Part shown: one piece after another, positions 55,783-64,000 of the stretch
Layout: every line of letters begins with the position of its first letter
Position numbering within the stretch: position 1 is the first letter of the stretch
Source: Pseudonocardia humida
GTDB taxonomy: Bacteria > Actinomycetota > Actinomycetes > Mycobacteriales > Pseudonocardiaceae
Assembly (NCBI RefSeq): GCF_023898865.1
Contig: NZ_JAGSOV010000037.1
Span: forward strand, 124,001-188,000
Direction of reading: 5' to 3'
DNA: 64,000 nt
The notes under the pieces: model-generated
Databases searched by the model: none
Told to the model about the DNA's origin: nothing
Seen by the model: only the letters and a program-made list of their open reading frames with translations
Translations under genes and position numbers: made by a program

Positions 55783-57609
55783 ATGACAGCGATGACCGTG
55801 CCAGGAATCGACGATGCGCCCGTGCAGAACGCTCGCCTGCTCTCCTGGGTGCGGGAGGTCGCTGAGCTCACCACCCCCGACAACGTCGTCTGGTGCGACG
55901 GGTCCGACGCCGAGTGGGACCGGATGACCAGCCGCTTGGTCGAGGCCGGCACGTTCGTGAAACTGAACGAGGAGAAGAAGCCCAACTCGTTCTACGCCGC
56001 CTCCGATCCCGATGACGTGGCACGCGTGGAGGAACGCACCTTCATCTGTTCGGTCGACGAGGCCGGCGCCGGTCCCACCAACAACTGGATGGACCCGGCC
56101 GAGATGAAGTCCATCATGACCGAGCTGTACCGCGGGTGCATGCGCGGCCGGACGATGTACGTCATCCCGTTCTGCATGGGCCCGCTCGACGCCGAGCAGC
56201 CCTTCCTCGGCGTCGAGATCACCGACTCCGAGTACGTCGTGTGCTCGATGAAGATCATGACCCGGATGGGCGCCCCGGTGCTGCCGCTGCTCGACGGCCC
56301 CGCGGGCGACCGGTTCGTGCCCGCCCTGCACTCGGTGGGCGCCCCGCTCGAGCCCGGCCAGCAGGACGTCGCCTGGCCGTGCAGCGACACCAAGTACATC
56401 ACCCACTTCCCGGAGACCCGGGAGATCTGGAGCTACGGCTCCGGCTACGGCGGCAACGCGCTGCTGGGCAAGAAGTGCTACGCGCTGCGCATCGCCTCGG
56501 CCATGGCCCACGACGAGGGCTGGCTCGCCGAGCACATGCTGATCCTCAAGCTGATCAGCCCCGCGGACGAGGCCTACTACGTCGCGGCGGCGTTCCCGTC
56601 GGCCTGCGGCAAGACGAACCTGGCGATGCTGCAGCCGACCATCCCCGGCTGGCGCGCGGAGACCGTGGGCGACGACATCGCCTGGATGCGGTTCGGCGAG
56701 GACGGCAGGCTCTACGCGGTCAACCCCGAGTTCGGCTTCTTCGGCGTCGCCCCGGGCACGAACTGGAAGACCAACCCCAACGCGATGCGCACCATCGAGC
56801 AGGGCAACTCCCTGTTCACCAACGTCGCGCTGACCGACGACGGCGACGTGTGGTGGGAGGGCCTGGAGGGCGATCCGCAGCACCTCACGTCCTGGACCGG
56901 GCAGGACTGGACGCCCGACTCGGACTTCCCGGCCGCGCACCCCAACTCCCGCTACACCACGCCGATCTCGCAGTGCCCGGTCGTGGCCCCGGAGTGGGAG
57001 GACCCGCAGGGCGTGCCGATCTCGGCGATCCTGTTCGGCGGCCGGCGCAAGACGACCGTCCCGCTGGTCACCGAGGCCCGCGACTGGCAGCACGGCACCT
57101 TCATGGGCGCGACCATGTCCAGCGAGAAGACCGCCGCCGCCAAGGGCGGGCTCGGCCAGGTCCGCCGCGACCCGATGGCGATGCTGCCGTTCCTGGGCTA
57201 CAACGTCGGCGACTACTTCCAGCACTGGGTGAACGTCGGCAAGGGCGCCGACGCCGACAAGCTGCCCAAGATCTTCTACGTCAACTGGTTCCGGCGCGGC
57301 GAGGACGGCCGCTTCCTGTGGCCCGGCTTCGGCGAGAACAGCCGCGTGCTCAAGTGGTGCATCGAGCGGATGGAGGGCACGGCCTCGGCCACCGAGACCG
57401 CCATCGGCTACGTGCCCACCGCCGAGCAGATGGACCTCACCGAGCTGGACACCCCCATCGCGGACGTCGAGGCCGCGCTGGCCGTCGACGTCGAGGAGTG
57501 GAAGGCCGAGATCCCGCTGATCGAGGAGTGGTTCGAGGTCGTCGGCGACCGCCTGCCCACCGCCATGCGCGACGAGCTGGAGGGGCTCAAGCTCCGCCTG
57601 GGCCTGTAA
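55783..57609 (+). CDS. pckG: Phosphoenolpyruvate carboxykinase (GTP)
   Basis: 608 aa, full length for the GTP-dependent family. The P-loop/active-site cysteine motif is FPSACGKTN (271-279, Cys275). [17 protein letters not shown] and the metal/substrate region [20 protein letters not shown] are also present. It converts oxaloacetate plus GTP to PEP in gluconeogenesis, and in actinobacteria it may also run anaplerotically. Monocistronic. Confidence 0.97.
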   Translation: MTAMTVPGIDDAPVQNARLLSWVREVAELTTPDNVVWCDGSDAEWDRMTSRLVEAGTFVKLNEEKKPNSFYAASDPDDVARVEERTFICSVDEAGAGPTNNWMDPAEMKSIMTELYRGCMRGRTMYVIPFCMGPLDAEQPFLGVEITDSEYVVCSMKIMTRMGAPVLPLLDGPAGDRFVPALHSVGAPLEPGQQDVAWPCSDTKYITHFPETREIWSYGSGYGGNALLGKKCYALRIASAMAHDEGWLAEHMLILKLISPADEAYYVAAAFPSACGKTNLAMLQPTIPGWRAETVGDDIAWMRFGEDGRLYAVNPEFGFFGVAPGTNWKTNPNAMRTIEQGNSLFTNVALTDDGDVWWEGLEGDPQHLTSWTGQDWTPDSDFPAAHPNSRYTTPISQCPVVAPEWEDPQGVPISAILFGGRRKTTVPLVTEARDWQHGTFMGATMSSEKTAAAKGGLGQVRRDPMAMLPFLGYNVGDYFQHWVNVGKGADADKLPKIFYVNWFRRGEDGRFLWPGFGENSRVLKWCIERMEGTASATETAIGYVPTAEQMDLTELDTPIADVEAALAVDVEEWKAEIPLIEEWFEVVGDRLPTAMRDELEGLKLRLGL

Positions 57610-57871
57610 CCGACGCCCGCCCCGCGACCCCGGCCGACCGCTCGGCGGCCGTTCCGGGCTGTTCGGCGCTGTCCCCCCTCCACTGTCCGAGGTACGACCA
57701 CCGCCCGGCAAGCGGCCCGACCGCTGGGGCCGACCGGACGTCGCGTGCCGCGGGCGTCCGACCGCAGCGCGATTGCCGACCACCCTCCCGGGAGGCAACA
57801 TTCCGTAGATCACCCCGATACCAAGGGTGACCGACGACGGTCCGACGAGGGATTCCCGGGAGGGTGGACGC

Positions 57872-59704
57872 GTGCCGGAGACCGCAGCGACGGACCCCAC
57901 CGCGAGCGACCGCGCCGAGCTGGCGGCCTTCGTCGACCGGCTCGCCGCGGCCGGTTCCGACCGGAACACCGCGCTGGCCCACGCGGAGGTCCGCCGGGTC
58001 ATCGCGGCCGGGGCGCCGCCGCCCGGGTTGCGAAGGCTGGCCGAGGCACTGGCCGCCTCGGTGACCGAGCTGCCGCCCCCGCGCCGCCCGTCGGACGAAC
58101 CCGTCCCGCTGGTCGAGGCCATGCGGGCCACCCCGCTCGCCGTCCTCGACCGCGACGACCCGGCCTCGGTCGCCGCGGCGGTGGCCGCGCTCGTGGCCGA
58201 CGGGCACCGGGTCGTGGTCACCGCCACCGACGCCGCGGCGCTCAGCGCCGTGCGCGACGCGCTGCCCCCCGACGCCGCCCGGCGCTCGCTCGACCGCATC
58301 CCGGCCCTTGCCCCCGCCGAGCTGCGCGAGCTGCGCAGGCTGCTGGCCGGCGCCACCCCGGCCCGGCGCGCCCGCGCCGACCAGGAGCTGCCCCCGCCGG
58401 AGGCGGTGCCCCCGCCGGAGGCGGTCGCCGAGCTGTGCGCGCTGGTCACCCGGGTGTCCACGGCCCCGCCCGCGGAGGGCACCGAGAGGCTCCCCGCGCT
58501 GCTCGACGACCTCGACCCCACCCGGCGGGCCGCGGTCGTCGCGCTGGCCGCCGCGGTGACCGGGGCGGTGGCCGCGCTGCCCCCGCGCGACCGGCACCCG
58601 TGGGCGTGGCGGCTGCTGCCCGATCTCGTGCACAACACCCACGGCGCGGTCGACGACCTGCTGACCGACGCCGCCGCCGCCGTCCGCGAGCTCGAGGCGG
58701 CCCGCCCCGGCCCTCCGGTCACCGTCACGGGCCGGCTGCCCGAGGACGCCGCCGACCTGCTGCGCCGGTTCCTGGGCTACCTCGACGGCGGGGGCCGCGC
58801 CCGGGCCTACTTCCGCCCGGCCGCCCAGCGCGAGGTCGACCCGCTGCTGGCCCGCCTCGACGTCGGCGGCCGGCGCCCCGAGTCCGCCGCCGACGTCCGC
58901 CGGGTGCTCGCGCACCTGGGCACCGCGGCCCGGCTGCGCCGGGTCGACGAGCTCTGCACCGGGCTGGGCATCGCCCCGCCGCGGACCGAGGCCGAGCTCG
59001 TCGAGCTGGCCGGGGAGCTGGAAGCGGTGGTCGGGGCCGCCCGGGCGGTCTGCGCGCTGCGCCACGACCTGCTGTTCCTGGCCCCGCAGTCGCCGATGGC
59101 GGTGCCCGACCTCGACTCCGCCCTGCGCACCGCGGCCGCCATCCTGGCGGTGCAGGAGCGCGGGGCCGTGCTGCAGACCTGCGGGCGCCTCGACCGGATG
59201 GCCGACGACCTCGCCGGCCGCACCCCCGTCCGGGCGATCACCCCCGAGCACGTGCGCGCCGTCGCCGCGCTGCGCGAGCGCGACGCCGCCGGGTACGCCG
59301 ACGCCGTCGCCGCGTTCGGGGCCGCCCGCCGCGAGATCCGCGACGAGACCCGCTGCCGGGCCCTGCTGGCCACCCTGGCCGGTGCCGCCCCGCGCCTGGC
59401 CGAGGCGTGGGCCGGCCCGGACGACGACCCGGACGCGACCCCCGGGCCGTTCGGGCTGGTCGCGTTCATCGCCACCGAGCGGCTGCTGGCCGCGCTCCCC
59501 CCGCCCGACAGCGCCGACGTCGTCGTCGTGCACCGGGCCGGCGGGCTGGGCATGGAGCGCCTGCTGCTGGCCGCCGTGGCGCCGCGCCTGGTCGCCACCG
59601 GCGCCCCCACCGGACCCGTCGAACCCGCCGCCGACCTGCTCGGCGTCCTGCGCCGCGCCGCGGCCCCGGTGGTCGACGGGGCCGCCGACCGGGTCCGCGC
59701 CTGA
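57872..59704 (+). CDS. Large hypothetical protein
   Basis: About 610 aa from GTG 57872, chosen because GGGAGGG lies 7 bp upstream; an in-frame GTG at 57827 is the alternative. It is Ala/Arg/Leu-rich and almost entirely helical, with a tandem PPPEAV duplication near residue 175. A segment AAVAALVADGHRVVVTATDA followed by AAALSAVRDALP resembles a degenerate Rossmann or helicase-like strand-helix, but no Walker motif is visible. Function unknown; relatives are probably restricted to actinobacteria. Confidence 0.65.
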   Translation: MPETAATDPTASDRAELAAFVDRLAAAGSDRNTALAHAEVRRVIAAGAPPPGLRRLAEALAASVTELPPPRRPSDEPVPLVEAMRATPLAVLDRDDPASVAAAVAALVADGHRVVVTATDAAALSAVRDALPPDAARRSLDRIPALAPAELRELRRLLAGATPARRARADQELPPPEAVPPPEAVAELCALVTRVSTAPPAEGTERLPALLDDLDPTRRAAVVALAAAVTGAVAALPPRDRHPWAWRLLPDLVHNTHGAVDDLLTDAAAAVRELEAARPGPPVTVTGRLPEDAADLLRRFLGYLDGGGRARAYFRPAAQREVDPLLARLDVGGRRPESAADVRRVLAHLGTAARLRRVDELCTGLGIAPPRTEAELVELAGELEAVVGAARAVCALRHDLLFLAPQSPMAVPDLDSALRTAAAILAVQERGAVLQTCGRLDRMADDLAGRTPVRAITPEHVRAVAALRERDAAGYADAVAAFGAARREIRDETRCRALLATLAGAAPRLAEAWAGPDDDPDATPGPFGLVAFIATERLLAALPPPDSADVVVVHRAGGLGMERLLLAAVAPRLVATGAPTGPVEPAADLLGVLRRAAAPVVDGAADRVRA

Positions 59705-59717
59705 ACCCGCCGCCCGC

Positions 59718-60017
59718 TCAGTCGCGGGCGCCGTCGAGCAGGGCCAGCGGGTCGGTCCCGGACGCCACTCCCTGCCAGCCGTCGTCGCCGACGGGCCGGT
59801 AGAGCGTCCACGCCCCGTTCTCCGACCGCAGCATCGCCATCGGGGTGGACGACCAGGCCGTGTTCAGCTCGGGGTAGGTGGGCGCGCGGCGGTCGAGGAT
59901 GGTCACCTCGTCGCCTGAGATCGTGTACCCGATCTGGCGTTGTCGGCGCTCCTCGTCCGGGATGCGCGCAGTGCACCACTGTGACAGCCGGTGACGGATC
60001 TCCTCGGGAACGACCAC
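59718..60017 (-). CDS. DUF3024-family protein
   Basis: 99 aa from GTG 60017. The sequence pattern (VTILDRRAPTYPELNTAWSS, TPMAMLRSENGAWTLYRPVG then DDGWQGV) matches DUF3024, a small uncharacterised alpha/beta domain. It converges on the 610-aa hypothetical gene and is divergent from the peroxidase-related gene by 38 bp. Confidence 0.75.
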   Translation of the reverse strand: MVVPEEIRHRLSQWCTARIPDEERRQRQIGYTISGDEVTILDRRAPTYPELNTAWSSTPMAMLRSENGAWTLYRPVGDDGWQGVASGTDPLALLDGARD

Positions 60018-60055
60018 GACAGCATGGTCCCCGTTCGCGGGGCTAACGTCGACTC

Positions 60056-60643
60056 ATGAGCGCTGCACAGCTGCCGATCAGCCGGTTCGGACACGTCGAG
60101 CTGGAGGACATGCCCGATGACCTGCGCGTGCGGATCCAGGCCGTGGCCGACAAGTCCGGCTTCGTCCCCAACGTCTTCCGGGCGCTCGCCCGCCGTCCCG
60201 CCGAGCTGCGGGCCTTCCTGGACTACCACGACGCGCTCATGGAGAAGTCCGACGGGCTCACCAAGGCCGAGCGCGAGCTCATCGTGGTGGCCACCTCCGG
60301 CGCCAACCACTGCACCTACTGCGTCGTCGCGCACGGGGCCATCCTGCGGGTGCGGGCCAAGGACCCGGAGATCGCCGATCGCGTCGCCACCAACCCGTAC
60401 GGCGTCGAGCTCGACCGCCGGCAGCGGGCCATCGTCGACCTGGCCCTGCTGATCGCCACCGAGTCCTCGGCGCTGACCGAGGCCGAGCTCGACGACGCCC
60501 GCGCCGCGGGGCTCACCGACGACGAGATCTGGGACATCGGCGCGATCACCGCCCTGTTCGCCATGTCGAACCGGCTCGCCCACCTGACCGCCCTGCGCCC
60601 CAACCCGGAGTTCTTCCTGATGGGCCGCATCCCCCGCGACTGA
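60056..60643 (+). CDS. Peroxidase-related carboxymuconolactone decarboxylase-like (AhpD-fold) protein
   Basis: 195 aa. The AhpD-like active site CTYCVVAHGAILR (CxxC plus His) lies after ELIVVATSGANHC. The N-terminus (VRIQAVADKSGFVPNVFRAL) and C-terminus fit the uncharacterised peroxidase-related subfamily. A -10-like GCTAAC 13 bp before the ATG and absence of an RBS suggest a leaderless mRNA. Confidence 0.9.
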   Translation: MSAAQLPISRFGHVELEDMPDDLRVRIQAVADKSGFVPNVFRALARRPAELRAFLDYHDALMEKSDGLTKAERELIVVATSGANHCTYCVVAHGAILRVRAKDPEIADRVATNPYGVELDRRQRAIVDLALLIATESSALTEAELDDARAAGLTDDEIWDIGAITALFAMSNRLAHLTALRPNPEFFLMGRIPRD

Positions 60644-60662
60644 CCCGCTCGACGGGGGACGG

Positions 60663-61157
60663 TCACTCGCAGGCGAGGCCGTCGGCGTCGCGGTCCAGGT
60701 CGTAGACGTCCGAGCCGGTGACCCGGACCGGGCCGGCCACGTAGGACGGGCCGTTGCCCGAGCCGCCCTCGCAGTCGACGTCCTTCGGGTCGTCGGGGAC
60801 GCACGGGTCGTAGTTGTCGTTGCAGCCGCTCGCGGCCTTGGCCGGCTCCGGCGCGGGCTCCGGCTCGGGTCGGGGCGCGGGCTCCGGGGCGGCCGGCTGC
60901 ACGGCGCGGACCGGCTCGGCGCGCGGCGCGGTCGTCGTGGCGCGGGCCGGGCTCGTCGTCGTCCGGGGGGCGGCGGGGGTCGTCGTCGGCGGGGCGGCGG
61001 TGGTCGTCGTGGGCGGCGCGACGGTGGTGGGCGCGGTGGTCGTCGTGAGGCCGGAGGTCGCCGAGAGGGACGTGGTGCGGGGCTCGTCCGGCGCCCCGCA
61101 GCCGCCCACGGCGATCAGCGAAGCGGCGAGCAGGGCGAGCGCGGGGAGTCGGGGCAC
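60663..61157 (-). CDS. Lipoprotein with excalibur calcium-binding domain
   Basis: 164 aa from GTG 61157. Signal peptide and lipobox are PALALLAASLIAVGGCG, with Cys20 as the lipid site. A Thr/Pro-rich linker of 80 residues follows, then a Cys-rich C-terminus ending DLDRDADGLACE, the DxDxDGxxCE excalibur motif. It is expected on the outer face of the membrane, binding calcium. Function unknown. Confidence 0.85.
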   Translation of the reverse strand: MPRLPALALLAASLIAVGGCGAPDEPRTTSLSATSGLTTTTAPTTVAPPTTTTAAPPTTTPAAPRTTTSPARATTTAPRAEPVRAVQPAAPEPAPRPEPEPAPEPAKAASGCNDNYDPCVPDDPKDVDCEGGSGNGPSYVAGPVRVTGSDVYDLDRDADGLACE

Positions 61158-61308
61158 GTCCGTCGATCGGCGGGTACGGGCCCTTCGTTGCGGCGACGCG
61201 GCGGATCTCCCCAATCCTGGGTAGACCCGGTCGCGCAGCGTGGCCGCCGGCGGCTCCGCGGAACCTGCGCGTAATCCTCGCGTCACGCGGCCCGGTCACC
61301 ATCTGGGC

Positions 61309-62391
61309 ATGTCCACCGTGTTCGGCCGCCGCGCGGCAGTCGTCTCCTACCGGCTCGGCATGGCGGACGGGGTGTCGGTCACCGCCGCGCAGTGGGTGCG
61401 GGCCCTGCGCAGGCTGGGCATGCGGGTGCGCACCGTGGCCGGCGACGGGCGCCCCGACCTGCTGGTGCGTACCCTGGCCCTGGAGAGCCCCCGGCCGCCG
61501 CGGCGCGGCGACCTCGCCGCCGTCCTCGATGGCGTCGACCTCGTCATCGTCGACAACCTCTGCTCACTGCCGATGAACCAGGCGGTCGGCGAGGCCGTCG
61601 CCGACTACCTGCGCGGCCGACCCGCGCTGCTGCGCCACCACGACCTGCCCTGGGAGCGCCCGCAGTACGCCGAGCTGACCACCTGGCCGCCCGACGACCC
61701 GGCGTGGCGGCACGTGACGATCAACGAGCTGGCCCGGCACGCCCTGCTGGCCCGGCGCGGCATCGCGGCGACCACCGTCCACCACGGCTTCGACGAGCGG
61801 CCCTGCCCCGAGCAGCGCGACGCCGTGCGGCGCAGGCTGAAGGTGGGCGAGGGGCCGCTGGTGCTGCAGCCGACGCGGGCGATCGCCCGCAAGGGCATCG
61901 ACGTCGGGCTGGCGCTCACCGCCGCCGTCGGGGGCACCTACTGGCTGACCGGGCCGGCCGAGGACGGCTACCAGGGCGAGCTGGCCGCGGTGCTGGCCGC
62001 GGGGCGGGTGCCGGTGCGCAGGCGGCTGCCCTTCGGCGTGCGGACGGCCGGGGCCTACGCGGCCTGCGACGCGGTGGTGCTGCCGTCGACGTGGGAGGGC
62101 TTCGGGCTGCCGCTGATCGAGGCGGCGCTGCACCGCAAGCCGATCGCGGTGGGGGCGTTCCCGGTGGCCAGGGAGCTGGCCGCGTTCGGCTTCCGGTGGT
62201 TCGACGCCGACGACCCCGGCCCGCTGCTGGCCTGGCTGGCCGACCCGGACCCGGGTCTGCTCGACCACAACGAGGCGATCGCGCGCACCCACTTCGACAT
62301 CGACGCGCTGGCCCGCCGCCTGGAGCCACTGCTGTGGGGGGCGCCGATCGCGCCACCGGTGCCGCGGGAGGCGGCGCACCTGACGGCCTGA
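61309..62391 (+). CDS. GT-B fold glycosyltransferase (family 4-like)
   Basis: 360 aa from ATG 61309. N-terminal half: MADGVSVTAAQWVRALRRLG (acceptor side) and RPALLRHHDLPWERPQ. C-terminal half: LVLQPTRAIARKGIDVGLAL and the donor-site STWEGFGLPLIEAALHRKPI (E-x7-E type). It would transfer a sugar from a nucleotide donor. No other glycan genes are adjacent. Confidence 0.88.
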   Translation: MSTVFGRRAAVVSYRLGMADGVSVTAAQWVRALRRLGMRVRTVAGDGRPDLLVRTLALESPRPPRRGDLAAVLDGVDLVIVDNLCSLPMNQAVGEAVADYLRGRPALLRHHDLPWERPQYAELTTWPPDDPAWRHVTINELARHALLARRGIAATTVHHGFDERPCPEQRDAVRRRLKVGEGPLVLQPTRAIARKGIDVGLALTAAVGGTYWLTGPAEDGYQGELAAVLAAGRVPVRRRLPFGVRTAGAYAACDAVVLPSTWEGFGLPLIEAALHRKPIAVGAFPVARELAAFGFRWFDADDPGPLLAWLADPDPGLLDHNEAIARTHFDIDALARRLEPLLWGAPIAPPVPREAAHLTA

Positions 62392-62403
62392 CCCGCCGGC
62401 TGG

Positions 62404-63174
62404 TCAGGCGGTCTTCTGGCCGGGGTGCAGCACCCGGGCCAGGAAGTTGCGCGTGCGCTCCTGCTGCGGGTCGGTGATGACCGCCTCCGGCCGGCCCTGC
62501 TCGACGATCACCCCGCCGTCGATGAACAGCACCCGATCGGCCACCTCGCGGGCGAACTGGATCTCGTGGGTGACCACCAGCATCGTCATGCCCTCCTCGG
62601 CGAGCGAGCGCATGACGTCGAGGACGTCGCCGACGAGCTCGGGGTCGAGCGCCGAGGTCGGCTCGTCGAACAGCATCACCGTGGGCTCCATCGTCAGCGC
62701 CCTGGCGATGGCCACCCGCTGCTGCTGGCCACCCGAGAGCTGGCCGGGGAAGGAGCTCTCCTTCTCCGACAGGCCCACCCGGGCCAGGTTCGCCCGCGCG
62801 ATCTCCTCGGCGTGGGCCCGGTTGCGGCGCAGCACCCGGCGGGGGGCGATGGTGAGGTTGCCCAGCACGTCCAGGTTGGTGAACAGGTTGAACTGCTGGA
62901 AGACCATGCCCATGGTGCGGCGGGCGTCGTCGATCTCGCAGTCCGGGTCGGTGATCTCGGTCCCGTCGACCGTCACGGTGCCGCCGCTGGGCACCTCCAG
63001 CAGGTTGACGCAGCGCAGCAGCGTCGACTTGCCCGAGCCGGACGGCCCGATGATGCAGACCACTTCGCCGCGCACCACGTCCAGGTCGATGCCGCGCAGC
63101 ACCTCGTTGCTGCCGAACGACTTGTGCAGGTCGCGGATCGAGATGACGACGTCGTCGGCCACCGGCTCGCTCAC
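62404..63174 (-). CDS. Polar amino-acid ABC transporter ATP-binding protein
   Basis: 256 aa from GTG 63174. Walker [18 protein letters not shown]-loop FQQFNLF, signature [15 protein letters not shown], Walker [16 protein letters not shown] and switch [16 protein letters not shown] are characteristic of the GlnQ/HisP family. Its GTG overlaps the permease stop (GTGA). Confidence 0.94.
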   Translation of the reverse strand: MSEPVADDVVISIRDLHKSFGSNEVLRGIDLDVVRGEVVCIIGPSGSGKSTLLRCVNLLEVPSGGTVTVDGTEITDPDCEIDDARRTMGMVFQQFNLFTNLDVLGNLTIAPRRVLRRNRAHAEEIARANLARVGLSEKESSFPGQLSGGQQQRVAIARALTMEPTVMLFDEPTSALDPELVGDVLDVMRSLAEEGMTMLVVTHEIQFAREVADRVLFIDGGVIVEQGRPEAVITDPQQERTRNFLARVLHPGQKTA

Positions 63175-63977
63175 ACCTCCGCCCCCTTCGGCATCCCGGC
63201 GCTGCCGTACTTCCGCTCCAGGCGCCGGGCCAGGTACGACAGCGGGATCGTGATGATCAGGTAGCACAGCCCGACGACCAGGATGGGGGTCAGGCTGCGG
63301 GCCTGGTTGAGCGCCGCGCGGCCGAACTGGGCCAGCTCCTGCTGCTCGAGCGTGGTGCCCAGCAGGAACGCCAGCGAGGAGTCCTTGGTCAGCAGGATCA
63401 GCTCGTTGGTCAGCGGGGGCAGCACGATCCGGAAGGCCTGCGGGATCACGATGAAGATCATCGTGCGGGTGGGGGACATGCCCAGCGAGCGGGCCGCCTC
63501 GACCTGCCCGCGCGGAACCGACTGGATGCCCGCGCGGATCGTCTCGGCGATGTAGGCCGAGCCGACGATCCCCAGCGCCAGGGTGATGGAGACGAGCCGG
63601 TCGAGGATGGTCCCGAACGCCAGCGGCACGCCGAACCCGATCGCGATGAACACCAGCAGCGCCGGCAGCCCGCGGAAGAACTCGATGTAGGCGCCGGCGG
63701 CCAGCCGGTACACCCGGACCGATGACAGCCGCATCAGGGCCAGCACCAGCCCGAGCGCCAGCGCCACGACGAACCCGAGCGCGGTGAACAGGAGCGTGTT
63801 GCGCAACGCGATCAGGATGACGTCGGGGAACAGGCTCGCGGCCACCCCCACGTCGAAGAAGGCGCGGGCGATGGTGGGCCAGTCCGCGGTCAGGGCGAGC
63901 AGCAGCGCGACCGCGACGGCGATCGCGTACTGCGCGCCCCGACCCAGGCGGGTCCGCTGACGACGGGTGAGTGCCAT
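63171..63977 (-). CDS. Polar amino-acid ABC transporter permease
   Basis: 268 aa. Five to six spans with the HisMQ-type features [20 protein letters not shown] and the EAA loop [20 protein letters not shown]. It partners the downstream ATPase. A TCA at 63998-64000 could be the stop of an upstream substrate-binding protein gene, which would complete the importer beyond the window edge. Confidence 0.93.
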   Translation of the reverse strand: MALTRRQRTRLGRGAQYAIAVAVALLLALTADWPTIARAFFDVGVAASLFPDVILIALRNTLLFTALGFVVALALGLVLALMRLSSVRVYRLAAGAYIEFFRGLPALLVFIAIGFGVPLAFGTILDRLVSITLALGIVGSAYIAETIRAGIQSVPRGQVEAARSLGMSPTRTMIFIVIPQAFRIVLPPLTNELILLTKDSSLAFLLGTTLEQQELAQFGRAALNQARSLTPILVVGLCYLIITIPLSYLARRLERKYGSAGMPKGAEV

Positions 63978-64000
63978 GCGAGGAGGTCCCTACGGGGTCA

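Overview
The window comes from a very GC-rich actinobacterium (my estimate is above 70% G+C, with strong G/C bias at third codon positions). Gene content points to the Pseudonocardiaceae or a close relative: a mycofactocin locus, an EspR-like regulator, an ImmA/IrrE plus MAB_1171c-type gene pair, a stand-alone nitric oxide synthase oxygenase, GTP-dependent PEP carboxykinase, and many GTG starts with 4-bp GTGA/ATGA overlaps. The genus is an inference; no rRNA or tRNA gene was found to test it.

Layout. 1-0.5 kb: start of a mycofactocin operon on the minus strand (mftA, mftB and the first codons of mftC). 0.5-1.5 kb: non-coding, with an array of 21-bp palindromes at a 30-bp period. 1.5-7.8 kb: a DUF952-GNAT fusion, an ankyrin protein, a TetR gene joined to a 5'-truncated NmrA-like gene, a headless TetR remnant and a CPBP protease. 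7.8-19.1 kb: a sensor kinase/LuxR pair, an ECF sigma factor, two RibD-type reductases, a flavin monooxygenase/reductase pair, and several regulator-enzyme pairs with readable operators. 19.2-25 kb: an MFS exporter, an operon of RHH regulator, DUF4097 protein and DrrAB-like ABC exporter, and a cytochrome P450. 25-31.4 kb: DoxX, a DGPF/YCII protein with an ECF42-type sigma factor, a 3-oxoadipate module (enol-lactonase-like hydrolase plus two CoA-transferase subunits) and an aldo/keto reductase. 31.4-36.7 kb: a beta-helix membrane protein, amidohydrolase, NYN protein and thioesterase.

36.7-46.9 kb is the least familiar part. A minus-strand operon (chorismate-lyase-like protein, unknown protein, histidine-decarboxylase-like PLP enzyme, and a large membrane/beta-propeller fusion) is divergent from an ImmA/IrrE peptidase and a MAB_1171c-type membrane protein. 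These face an EspR-like regulator, followed by the nitric oxide synthase. This is my best candidate for an undescribed functional unit. 46.9-64 kb is mostly housekeeping or envelope related: trmB, two family-2 glycosyltransferases, tldD/tldE, a hydrolase behind four evenly spaced half-sites, pckG, small hypotheticals, a lipoprotein, another glycosyltransferase and an amino-acid ABC transporter running off the right edge.

Many regulators sit beside their targets, and several intergenic spacers contain inverted repeats that look like autoregulatory operators. Three families of intergenic repeat are also present: the 30-bp-period palindromes, long hairpins sharing the CAGGAAAGCCAC stem, and a 76-bp element that exactly spans stop codon to start codon between two separate gene pairs.
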